Assembly (NCBI GenBank): GCA_963836005.1
Contig: CAWIHS010000003.1
Span: 248,001 to 312,000 of the forward strand
Length of the DNA stretch: 64,000 bases
Source: CAWIHS01 sp963836005
Lineage (GTDB): Bacteria > Pseudomonadota > Gammaproteobacteria > GRL18
Reading direction: 5' to 3'
Part shown: piece after piece, positions 36,269 through 44,706 of the stretch
Numbering within the stretch: the stretch's first letter is position 1
How the letters are laid out: each line of letters begins with the position of its first letter
The notes under the pieces: generated by a model
What the model saw: the letters and a program-made list of their open reading frames with translations, nothing else
Told to the model about the DNA's origin: nothing
The model's database searches: none
Position numbers and translations under genes: made by a program

Positions 36269-37732
36269 ATGAAGTTTAAACCATCTTTATCCAGTGATAT
36301 AAAATACGTCGCGCGGTGCACAATTTTACTGCTATGTTTTTACTTCGCGTCTTACACACAACAGGTCCTTGCTGCAGCGGCTTTTGCTAACCAGCCTTTA
36401 GCTGAAAAAAAAATGCTTCAACAGACGCGTGCGCAGGTATATGAAAAAGTATTAGCAAATGGCCTGAAAATCATCGTCAAACCGGATCATCGTGCGCCAA
36501 TCGTTGTTGTTGAAATATGGTATAAAGTCGGTTCTGCCAATGAAGCCAGTGGATTAACCGGGATTTCTCATGCGCTTGAACATATGATGCAAAAGAGCAT
36601 GAAAGCCCACTGCAGCCGGGCATTAAGTCATAGTCTGTTACCCGGCATCGGTGAATCAAATGCTTTTACCTCTCGTGACTATACTAGTTATTATCATCTG
36701 ATAGAAAAAAACCGTCTGCAGGATATTTTTCGGCTCGAAGCCTGCCGTATGGGCGATTTAAAAATACATGCGGATGATTTTGCTATAGAAAAGCAGGTCA
36801 TTGTGGAAGAAAGACAACAATACACAGAAGATATTCCCGAGGCCACGTTATATCAGGAGTTTAATGCCCTGGCTTATAATATCAGCGGATACCGGCATCC
36901 GACTATCGGCTGGTTGACGGATATTTTTAACCTGCAAAGTAATGATCTTATTCTCTGGCATCAGCAAAATTACACGCCTGACAATGCAACCATTGTTGTC
37001 GTTGGAGATGTTGAACCCGAGGAGGTATTTTCTCTGGCGAGGAAGGAGTTTTCTCACTTAACTGCGGCTCATAATCCAAAACTCAAAGTAACGCAAGAAA
37101 CGCCTCAAAAAGGTATTAAACGAATCATTATGACATCAAAAGACAACCTGACTTTACTCATTGCAGGTTTTCAAATACCCTCTTTGGTAAGCGCAGATAA
37201 AAAATGGCATGCTTATGCACTGGAACTATTAGCCAGTCTATTGGGCAGTGGTGATAATTCCAGACTCTCCAGGAACTTGATCAGGCATTCTAAAGTTGCA
37301 GCTCAAATCAGCGTAGAATATACACTTTATGCACAAAATCAAACACAATTTATAATTAAAGGTATCCCCAATAAAGGATTTTCTGTCCGTGATCTGCAAC
37401 AGGCTATATTCGCTGAAATTGAGCATTTAAAAAATGAACTCGTATCAGAACAGGAATTAACACGCGTCAAAACCCAGATCCTGGCTGCGGAAGTATTTGA
37501 TCAGGATTCGATACTCTATCAGGCGAAAATGTTAGGCATTGCTGAATCTATCGGGATAGGCTGGAAGAATGACGAAAACTACATCAGGCATATTCTCTCG
37601 ATTACACCAGAACAATTACAGCAGGTTGCACAACAGTATTTTATTCCTTCAACCATAACCATTGCTGTACTGAAACCTGTTGATAAAACAGCAATGCCAT
37701 TCAGAGGTAATGACATCCTACACTCCGAATAA
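36269..37732 (+). CDS. M16 zinc peptidase, catalytic subunit
   Basis: A 487-residue secreted protein with an N-terminal signal peptide (1-37, cut near VLAAA). The inverted zinc motif is present: HALEH (His101, Glu104, His105) with a further Glu at about 180 (VEERQ). This is the catalytic half of a two-subunit processing-peptidase-like M16 pair; the other half is at 41770. Residues about 107-129 (QKSMKAHCSRALSHSLLPGI) do not match the usual FKGT...PGEFS region after HxxEH. Another frame there reads KEHESPLQPGIKS, nearer the family, so a compensated frameshift is suspected. C-terminal GIPNKGFSVRDLQQAI is normal. Periplasmic. Confidence 0.85.
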   Translation: MKFKPSLSSDIKYVARCTILLLCFYFASYTQQVLAAAAFANQPLAEKKMLQQTRAQVYEKVLANGLKIIVKPDHRAPIVVVEIWYKVGSANEASGLTGISHALEHMMQKSMKAHCSRALSHSLLPGIGESNAFTSRDYTSYYHLIEKNRLQDIFRLEACRMGDLKIHADDFAIEKQVIVEERQQYTEDIPEATLYQEFNALAYNISGYRHPTIGWLTDIFNLQSNDLILWHQQNYTPDNATIVVVGDVEPEEVFSLARKEFSHLTAAHNPKLKVTQETPQKGIKRIIMTSKDNLTLLIAGFQIPSLVSADKKWHAYALELLASLLGSGDNSRLSRNLIRHSKVAAQISVEYTLYAQNQTQFIIKGIPNKGFSVRDLQQAIFAEIEHLKNELVSEQELTRVKTQILAAEVFDQDSILYQAKMLGIAESIGIGWKNDENYIRHILSITPEQLQQVAQQYFIPSTITIAVLKPVDKTAMPFRGNDILHSE

Positions 37733-37753
37733 GCTATCGCTCAGATTCTAAAT

Positions 37754-37899
37754 AAATGTTCTTAAAAGGTGTCCATTCAGCACAAGACCCTGTAATACAT
37801 CGTTTTGCTCATATTAGCATCACATCCCGGAATGATACATCACAGGTTCTTGTGCGATGCCTCAATACCATGGCCACTATTTCCGAACAGCTATTTAGA
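37754..37899 (+). repeat. R3 repeat, copy B
   Basis: Same arms as 24441-24586, with the core (37784-37851) in the opposite orientation: its sequence matches the reverse complement of core A at about 59 of 68 positions. It sits between the M16 gene and the GC-rich phosphorylase gene. Confidence 0.85.
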
Positions 37900-38026
37900 T
37901 GAACCGCCGTTGATCGTTAGCACGCTTTGTTTAACCTGACTCACCTTTGATTCATTTGTTTTTTCGAAGGTATTGATTTTTTATTTAACTCCAACCATCT
38001 TTTAAAATCTAAGTGTTACAGCCTGA

Positions 38027-40573
38027 CTATCGCTGCCACAGGATATGCGCCTCTTCCAGAGGCACCGCCACGCCATCATAGTGCGGTATGAGTCGCGCCG
38101 TGTAGTCTGTCGCCGGGCGGTTTGCCGGAATCTGTGCATGATAGGCATATCCGTTTATGGCACCCACCAGTTGTCGTACAGGTTTCATTTCGACTCGTTC
38201 CGGCGCACTACCATCTATGCCATTGGCAAAAAGCTCGACCCGCACAGCCGCCGGGTCGAGGTCATCGAGATACACCTGAACTTCAAATACGTGCTGTCCA
38301 CTCTCCGTTATAAGCGTCATTTCGCCGAAGCGCAGTGCGGACCATTTTTCTTTCAGCGCCTGCCGCCAGGTCGCCAACGCGACACCGATGGCGCCGTTAT
38401 CAACAGCCCGCGCACGGTAGACTGTGGCTGCCGGTAGGTAGTGTTGCTCGGTGTATCCGCAGACCGCGCGGTTGGTGGAGAAACGTGGTGTAAGGCGCGC
38501 CATGCTTTCCCGCATGCGCGCCACCCAGGCGGTAGGCACACCTTGCTCGTCGCGCGTATAAAATTCGGGAATCACCTCATGTTCCAGTAGATCGTAAAGT
38601 ATTTCGGCATCACGCGCATCCCAGGCCGGATCGTCGCCGTGTTCCTGGCCATCGCCCAGAGCCCACCCCACTTCGGGCGTATAGGCTTCCGCCCACCAAC
38701 CATCCAGTACCGATAGATTAATACCGCCATTGACGAGCACTTTCATACCGCTAGTGCCACATGCTTCCCAGGGGCGTTGCGGTGTGTTGAGCCAGACATC
38801 GACACCCTGCACCATGTGCTCGGTGAGCAGCATGTCGTAGTCACTGAGGAAAATTACATGCGGTCGTACCTCGGGCCGCTGGATGAAATGCGTCCATTGT
38901 TGAATGAACGCACGACCAACCTCATCTGCCGGATGTGCCTTGCCGGCCAGGATGAGTTGTACCGGACGTTGTGAATTCGTGAGCAGTCGCAGCAGTCGTT
39001 CAGGGTCATGCAGCAACAAGTTCGGTCTTTTGTAACTGGCAAAACGGCGGGCAAAACCCAGTGTCAACGTGTTGGGATCAAACAAATGTTTCGCGGCGGC
39101 AACAGTCTCAGGTGACATTCCTCGGGCAGCCAGTTGCCGGGATATGCGTCCACGCACGTAATCAATAAATGAACGGCTGGCAGCAAGGCGAAATTGCCAG
39201 AGTTGACTATCGGAGATCTGGCGTATGTTTTGCTCCAGCGTTTTTGTTGCACCTAGCCAGCGATCCTTACCACAGGCTTCGGTCCAAAGATCGTCCGACG
39301 CCGCCGAGTCCCAGGTCGGCATATGCACACCGTTAGTAACGTGGCCGACCGGTACTTCGTCAGTTGGCCAGTGCGCAAACAGAGGTTCAAACAAATGCCG
39401 GCTGACTTGGCCATGCAGACGACTCACGCCATTTACCGCGCCACTGCCGCGTATCGCCAGATAGGCCATATTAAAAGGTTCCGATGCATCGTTAGGATTC
39501 TGGCGACCGAGGGCCAGCAAATCGTGGCAGGTTATACCCAATCTCTGTTCAGCATAGCCACCGAGGTATTGCTCTATAAGTGTCGGTGTAAAACGGTCAA
39601 AGCCGGCGGCCACTGCCGTGTGGGTGGTGAACAGATTGCCCGCGCGCGTCACGGCCAGTGCTGCCGCGAAGGTTTTGCCGTTTTCCTCCATGAAACTGCG
39701 GGCACGTTCCAGCACGGCGAAAGCGGCATGGCCTTCATTTAGATGGCAGACTTCCGGTTGAATGCCAAGTGCGGTCAGCAATCGCCAGCCGCCAATCCCG
39801 AGCAGCAGTTCCTGCTTGAGACGCAACTCCGGTCCGCCGCCATACAGCTCACTGGTAATGCCGCGATGCGCGGGATAATTCGCCGCGTCATTGCTGTCCA
39901 GCAGGTAGAGTTGCACGCGACCAACCTGAACCTGCCAGGCACGCAACCATACCGAGTAAGCCGGCAGCTCGATCTCCAGACGTAACCACTCGCCGCTGGC
40001 GTGGCGCAATGGTGTAATCGGCAACTGGCCGGGGTCATTATATGGAAACAGGGCCTGTTGAGCGCCATCCTTGTCGATCACCTGGCGAAAATAACCTTGC
40101 TGGTAGAGCAGGCCCACACCGATCACCGGCACGCCCAAATCACTGGCGGCCTTGAGTTGATCACCGGCGACGTTGCCCAGCCCACCGGAGTAAATGGGTA
40201 AAGCCTCACCCAACATGAATTCCATACTGAAATATGCCACACATTTCAATGGCGAGTGCGGATGGGTTTGCTGGAACCACGCCGACGCTTGTGACGCATC
40301 CCGCCTGACTTGCACCAGATCATCAACTTGTTTGCGGAACGTGGCGTCTTCTAAAAGATGCTGCAGCTTGTCCCGCGACACAGTCTGTAGAACACCCCAT
40401 GGGTTATGCGTCAGCTCCCACAGTACAGGATCCAGCTGTCGCCACACCTGGTCAGTAGCATGATCCCATGATGAACGCATATCCAGGGCGAGCTCGGCGA
40501 GGGAATCGAATCCCTCGACGTCTGCGGGCAGCAGACGTTCCTTCGGATAACTGATTCGTGCTTGTTTGCTCAT
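38027..40573 (-). CDS. glgP: Alpha-glucan (glycogen) phosphorylase
   Basis: An 848-residue GT35 phosphorylase of the type with an N-terminal DUF3417. Start ATG 40573 follows AAGGAG; a GTG two codons earlier is possible. It releases glucose 1-phosphate from glycogen or maltodextrin with phosphate and pyridoxal phosphate. Visible features: the N-terminal LAELALDMRSSWDH, ACFSMEF-like AYFSMEFMLGEALPIYSGGL, and the PLP-lysine motif EACGTSGMKVLVNGG near residue 600. Sampled DNA (39421-39480) is 32 of 60 G+C, against about 25 of 60 in the M16 gene, so it is GC-richer than its neighbours. It sits between the two M16 genes, so it may be an insertion. Cytoplasmic. Confidence 0.93.
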   Translation of the reverse strand: MSKQARISYPKERLLPADVEGFDSLAELALDMRSSWDHATDQVWRQLDPVLWELTHNPWGVLQTVSRDKLQHLLEDATFRKQVDDLVQVRRDASQASAWFQQTHPHSPLKCVAYFSMEFMLGEALPIYSGGLGNVAGDQLKAASDLGVPVIGVGLLYQQGYFRQVIDKDGAQQALFPYNDPGQLPITPLRHASGEWLRLEIELPAYSVWLRAWQVQVGRVQLYLLDSNDAANYPAHRGITSELYGGGPELRLKQELLLGIGGWRLLTALGIQPEVCHLNEGHAAFAVLERARSFMEENGKTFAAALAVTRAGNLFTTHTAVAAGFDRFTPTLIEQYLGGYAEQRLGITCHDLLALGRQNPNDASEPFNMAYLAIRGSGAVNGVSRLHGQVSRHLFEPLFAHWPTDEVPVGHVTNGVHMPTWDSAASDDLWTEACGKDRWLGATKTLEQNIRQISDSQLWQFRLAASRSFIDYVRGRISRQLAARGMSPETVAAAKHLFDPNTLTLGFARRFASYKRPNLLLHDPERLLRLLTNSQRPVQLILAGKAHPADEVGRAFIQQWTHFIQRPEVRPHVIFLSDYDMLLTEHMVQGVDVWLNTPQRPWEACGTSGMKVLVNGGINLSVLDGWWAEAYTPEVGWALGDGQEHGDDPAWDARDAEILYDLLEHEVIPEFYTRDEQGVPTAWVARMRESMARLTPRFSTNRAVCGYTEQHYLPAATVYRARAVDNGAIGVALATWRQALKEKWSALRFGEMTLITESGQHVFEVQVYLDDLDPAAVRVELFANGIDGSAPERVEMKPVRQLVGAINGYAYHAQIPANRPATDYTARLIPHYDGVAVPLEEAHILWQR

Positions 40574-41173
40574 ATCCACTCCTTACTCTTCTACCTCGCT
40601 GCAATCCCTGGCAGCATCGTTATTTTAGAAAGTTTATGTGTGCTTAAGTGCAGCACTTTTTGCAGAAATGCAGCGCAGCAGGTCGCGTGTGTGATGTTGT
40701 CGAGCCAGAGGCTTTGACCAGGATCACGCAGTTGTTAAGTAGTCATCAAATCGTCTCCTGTAACCTGGTGAAAGCCCTAGCAGAACTTCATAGGTATGTA
40801 CTTAAGCAAAAATGAGTAAGGATAATTATCACCACTTCCAGAGTCCACAGCTTGACGCCTAGCATGAAGTAATCGTGTGGGGTAAAACTCGACATCATCA
40901 AGCATACGCCCTTTGACCGGTTAAATCAGCACCTGTTTGTAAGTATCACTTGATTAAAAGATTTTAGTGACAGATTAGAATGAAATACTGCGCTGCTATC
41001 TTTAGCAAGTTTTTCAAAGATTAAAACTCAGTGTCACTTAGTTCTAGACTGTTTCTATCCAGTAGTTTTATCCTTCCAGCTGCTAGAAGAAACTACAGTG
41101 ATGTTAGTAATAGTTCTCCCGTCTTTCGTCTTTCATACATAAATTATCTGTGAATTAATTATAACTTGTACGT

Positions 41174-41223
41174 CGTCAAAGAAAATTGGACAAACAGGCT
41201 ACCCATTTAAGAGACAATTAATT
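41174..41223. repeat. 50-bp repeat, copy 1
   Basis: CGTCAAAGAAAATTGGACAA onward, closely like 59245-59294. The shared core is TTGGACAAACAGGC. Both copies lie in gene-poor flanks, so this may be the end of a small mobile or lost gene unit. Confidence 0.55.
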
Positions 41224-41477
41224 GCGCTTCTTGTTAAACGATATAAAGACTCATCATCACCCAACCAGAACAGTACTGCATCCTCTTCCGAATCCAGGGA
41301 AGTTATTGTCAGTGCTTGAGGAGATGTCCTCAATAGTATTATTGATTCCGATAACGTAGATTGATAGCTCCCAATACTTAGGATCAGTGACAAAATGGAT
41401 ATTGAACGTTATATTTAACTTTCGCATATTGAAATGATTTCAGCGAGTTCACATGATATTTCCAAAAAAAGAATACT

Positions 41478-41497
41478 CCACCGGCTAAAACCGGTGG
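41478..41497. repeat. Perfect hairpin resembling an IS200/IS605 end
   Basis: CCACCGG-CTAAAA-CCGGTGG followed by ATTCAGG. Subterminal hairpins of this kind are typical of IS200/IS605-type elements, but no transposase or TnpB gene is nearby. Confidence 0.3.
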
Positions 41498-41769
41498 ATT
41501 CAGGTGACGGCTGAAAGTCGATTGGCAATATTTTGGCTATTTTATTTTTTCAACTTTTTCACCCTCAGCCCAACACTCTCCCTCATAGGGAGAGTGAGAA
41601 GAGAAAAAACAATGACTGCCTAAAGGCGAGGGGTTTCACGCCCTCTCTTTGAGACTTTAAACTCATGAAATATAAAGTAATTTTAGACATAGGTTTACAC
41701 ATTTGTATAAATAGGAATACAAAACAAATATAATGACATCCTACATGAAAAACCAACACAGAGTTTAAA

Positions 41770-43122
41770 ATGAGGCCATCATTCGTGCGTGCCTGCTTAT
41801 TGGAATTATCGCTAGTTCTCACCGCTGTTTTTCTGTTCCAGCCAGACTATTGCCGTGCTCAGTCAGGTGAAATAAAGCAATGGTATACGGAGAATGGTAT
41901 GCAGGTAATTTTCAAGCCTGAACAGACCTTACCCATGATCGATTTTAGACTGATTTTTGATGCAGGAAGCGCCAGAGACAGCAGCCATCTTAATGCCCTT
42001 TCAGGTCTGGCCAACCTTACCAATCAATTGATTTTTACCGGCAGCGATCGTTTGAATGAAGATCAAATCGCTAATGCCCTGGCGGATGCAGGTGTTGATT
42101 ATGGCAATGGTATCGAGCGAGATATGGCAAAGATTTATTTTCGTTCATTATCAGATCGAACGTTTCTGGAGCCCGCCATTGCAACTCTGGGCAGCATCCT
42201 TAGTCATGCAAACTTTCCACCTCAGGCCGTCGAAAGAGCCAGAAATCAGATCCAGGTGGAGCTGGACTATGCATTACAAGCCCCCGCCATTATAAGCTCA
42301 CGTATATTATATCAAACGCTGTATGGTTCTCACCCCTACGCAACGCCGTTGAATGGAACCAGAGAAAGCATCAATAAAATTACTCGCAATGATATTCTGG
42401 CATTTTACCGGCAATACTATACCGCTCAAAATGCCCTGTTGGTAATGGTTGGCGATATTAATGAACATCAGGCCAGAAACATTTCACAGCAACTGTCACT
42501 TGCCCTCCCCAAAGGACAAAAAGCCCCTGAACTTCCTCCGGTCTACAAAACAAATATTTCCAAATTAACATCGAAAGATTTCAATTCCTCTCAAACGACT
42601 GTATTTATGGGTCAGATTGCGGTCAAGCGAAATGATCCTGATTATATTCCGCTTTATGTAGGTAATTATATCCTGGGAAGCTTTGGGGCACGTCTGACGA
42701 AAGAAATCCGTTATAATAGAGGCCTGACCTATTCCATTGAAAGCCTGTTGGTGGTGATGAAAGAACCAGGACTGTTTTTGATTAAATTTTCCTCGCAACA
42801 GGCTTACGTCAAAGAAATCATTCAGTTAATCAACCTTATGTTAGAAGATTTTATCACTTACGGTCCCACGCCTGCAGAGCTGAAACAGGCAAAAATGTTT
42901 ATTAATTCAAATTACCCTTTTCGCCTGGACAGCAACCAGGATATGGTCGAAAATCTTTCCGTGATTGGTTTTTACGATCTGCCGCTCACTTATCTGGATG
43001 ACTACATGGCTAAAATTCAGGCCGTGAGTGTCGAGCAGATTCGAGAGGCATTTAGCAAACATGTTGATGTAAAAAAAATGCTCACCGTAATTGTCGGTCC
43101 AGTGACTGAGCAGCTCGAGTGA
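41770..43122 (+). CDS. M16 peptidase-like protein, non-catalytic subunit
   Basis: A 450-residue secreted protein with a signal peptide (1-31, cut near CRAQ). It has the M16 fold: WYTENGMQVIFKPEQTLPM, DFRLIFDAGSARD, and LTKEIRYNRGLTYSIESLLV. The zinc motif is gone; where HxxEH should be it reads LSGLANLTNQL. It is the structural partner of the catalytic protein at 36269, and such pairs are usually adjacent in proteobacteria. Here about 4 kb with glgP separate them. Together they would form a periplasmic protease of unknown substrate. No clear ribosome-binding site precedes the ATG. Confidence 0.88.
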   Translation: MRPSFVRACLLELSLVLTAVFLFQPDYCRAQSGEIKQWYTENGMQVIFKPEQTLPMIDFRLIFDAGSARDSSHLNALSGLANLTNQLIFTGSDRLNEDQIANALADAGVDYGNGIERDMAKIYFRSLSDRTFLEPAIATLGSILSHANFPPQAVERARNQIQVELDYALQAPAIISSRILYQTLYGSHPYATPLNGTRESINKITRNDILAFYRQYYTAQNALLVMVGDINEHQARNISQQLSLALPKGQKAPELPPVYKTNISKLTSKDFNSSQTTVFMGQIAVKRNDPDYIPLYVGNYILGSFGARLTKEIRYNRGLTYSIESLLVVMKEPGLFLIKFSSQQAYVKEIIQLINLMLEDFITYGPTPAELKQAKMFINSNYPFRLDSNQDMVENLSVIGFYDLPLTYLDDYMAKIQAVSVEQIREAFSKHVDVKKMLTVIVGPVTEQLE

Positions 43123-43130
43123 GCTATTCC

Positions 43131-43754
43131 CTATTCAGTTACTGTGGATAAAGCAGCATCTGTTTCGAAACGTGTGAATTTCAAACTATGCTGCAAAGCT
43201 TTCATACGCTGTTTTTCCTGCTGCAGATCATTGGTTAATATCAGGGTATAGGCATCAGCTTTGTTATTCTGATGGATGGCAATTAACATGGCCTGGGTAA
43301 AATCTTTACTGGTTTGTGTGTCAACGTCAAATACTGCCACCGAAACCCAGCCGGCATTAAAGTCTTTTTTTGCATCCATTGGAAGATAAGCACGACTGAT
43401 AGGGTGTGAGTCCCTGGCCATGGCTTCGGTAATGCTGCGAAACAGCATCTCAAATAAATCATTCGGTGCCGGGGCAGAACTATGCGGATCATCATAATCA
43501 ATTTCGATACGCCCGAGAGGCCGCACCGAATAGCGCAGCTCAATTTTACCATCGTCAGAAATCATACGTTTCTCATAGGGCAGCAGGAAATCATCTTCCA
43601 GCGGGAGTTCAGAAAACCCCTTTGGACGGTTGAACTCAAGCTCGCCTTCTTGCAGCAAAGTGATGAATAAATCAGCAGATTTATTCTCTGCCATAACATC
43701 GACAGAAAAAGCTGAAAAAATTATAAGTAAACAAAGTAATAGCGTTTTTCTCAT
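43131..43754 (-). CDS. Secreted hypothetical protein
   Basis: A 207-residue protein with a signal peptide (1-22, cut near VMA). Its ATG overlaps the stop of the TPR gene by four bases (43751-43754), so translation is coupled. The mature part starts NKSADLFITLLQEGEL; a feature is KIELRYSVRPLGRIEIDYDD. No catalytic motif, lipobox or second membrane segment. It resembles a stand-alone periplasmic domain of unknown type that works with the TPR protein. I do not recognise a family. Confidence 0.7.
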   Translation of the reverse strand: MRKTLLLCLLIIFSAFSVDVMAENKSADLFITLLQEGELEFNRPKGFSELPLEDDFLLPYEKRMISDDGKIELRYSVRPLGRIEIDYDDPHSSAPAPNDLFEMLFRSITEAMARDSHPISRAYLPMDAKKDFNAGWVSVAVFDVDTQTSKDFTQAMLIAIHQNNKADAYTLILTNDLQQEKQRMKALQHSLKFTRFETDAALSTVTE

Positions 43755-44584
43755 TGATCTGCCTCAAGCTTATTATCAGCTTCGGATGACGGGACATGAT
43801 TTTCTGCAGTGACATCCCATGCTTTCAATAGATCTACCCCTGATTGTTTCCAGGAGTCCACGTCAGCCATTTCGATAAAATGCTCAATATCTTCACGAGC
43901 TTTAGCTTTCTCACCCAGTGCATAGTAGACAGATCCACGGTTAAAATAAGGTGCCGGCAGGTGTGGTTCAATGGCAATGCAATGCGTAAAATCCACGAGT
44001 GCCGGTTGATAGTTTTCCTGATATGCAAGCAAGGTACCCCGATTATAACGGGCGGGGATGAGATCGGGATTGATTGCAACGGCTTTATCAAGATCAGTCA
44101 TGGCTTCGTCCAGACGTTCAAATTTCAGATAAATCTGTGCTCTGGTAACTCTATACAAAGGTTCCTCAGGCATGAGTTTGATTGCCTGTTCAATATCAGC
44201 AAGTGCCTGCGCAGTTTGATCATTGGCCAGGTACAGGCTTGCCCGTACATTATAGAGTTGCGCAGCTTGCGGATTCTTTGCCAGAGCCTGGTCGAGTACC
44301 GCCATAGCCTGCGGCAGTCGGCCATCTCTGAAATGCTGCAGCGCTACAGTGATCTGCTGTTCTGGTGTGAGTTTGGCATGAGGGTTGGGGCCGCGGTGCA
44401 TCGCACCTGCACGGCCTTCATCCAGAGGATCTATATGCATAGGCAGAGACAGACTTTTAAGGATTCTGGAACCACCATTGCCGGCATTTTCAGTCGTTTC
44501 TGTTTCAGCCAGGGTACTGCCAGCCAGTAAAAAGAACACCGCATAACATAAGAAAAGCAATATAAACCTTGTCGTCAGACGCAT
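43751..44584 (-). CDS. Secreted TPR-repeat protein
   Basis: A 277-residue protein with a signal peptide (1-26, cut near TLA). From about 75 to 245 it holds five tetratricopeptide repeats, such as ALQHFRDGRLPQAMAVLDQA, YNRGTLLAYQENYQPALVDF and YFNRGSVYYALGEKAKARED. TPRs form a helical scaffold for protein binding, here in the periplasm. It overlaps the next gene by four bases. A strong terminator and 122 bases lie between it and the upstream twelve-haem cytochrome gene, so it may be transcribed on its own or by readthrough. No outer-membrane anchor was found. Confidence 0.9.
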   Translation of the reverse strand: MRLTTRFILLFLCYAVFFLLAGSTLAETETTENAGNGGSRILKSLSLPMHIDPLDEGRAGAMHRGPNPHAKLTPEQQITVALQHFRDGRLPQAMAVLDQALAKNPQAAQLYNVRASLYLANDQTAQALADIEQAIKLMPEEPLYRVTRAQIYLKFERLDEAMTDLDKAVAINPDLIPARYNRGTLLAYQENYQPALVDFTHCIAIEPHLPAPYFNRGSVYYALGEKAKAREDIEHFIEMADVDSWKQSGVDLLKAWDVTAENHVPSSEADNKLEADQ

Positions 44585-44610
44585 AAATGTTACCCAATAG
44601 ATTGTTGCTG

Positions 44611-44646
44611 AAAAAAAAAGACCGCCAAATACTATATAGGGCGGTC
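44611..44646 (-). terminator. Rho-independent terminator after the cytochrome gene
   Basis: On the minus strand GACCGCC pairs with GGCGGTC around a 13-base loop, followed by nine T. A second strong hairpin, AGCGCGCTT...AGCGCGCT, lies 15 bases upstream at 44662-44684. Confidence 0.88.
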
Positions 44647-44706
44647 ATTAATGTCTGTTTAAGCGCGCTTATGTAAAGCGCGCTCACTGATGCAGGCTTT
44701 TAAATA

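Larger units (their letters stand above)
40574..41769. other. Long intergenic region
   Basis: About 1.2 kb without a convincing gene. A minus-strand frame at 41199-41393 (SLILSIGSYQSTLSESIILL, 64 residues, TTG start) is the best candidate and its stop lies in a repeat also found near 59.2 kb. A perfect hairpin is at 41478-41497. A CTCCCTCATAGGGAG hairpin follows near 41578. Confidence 0.5.
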
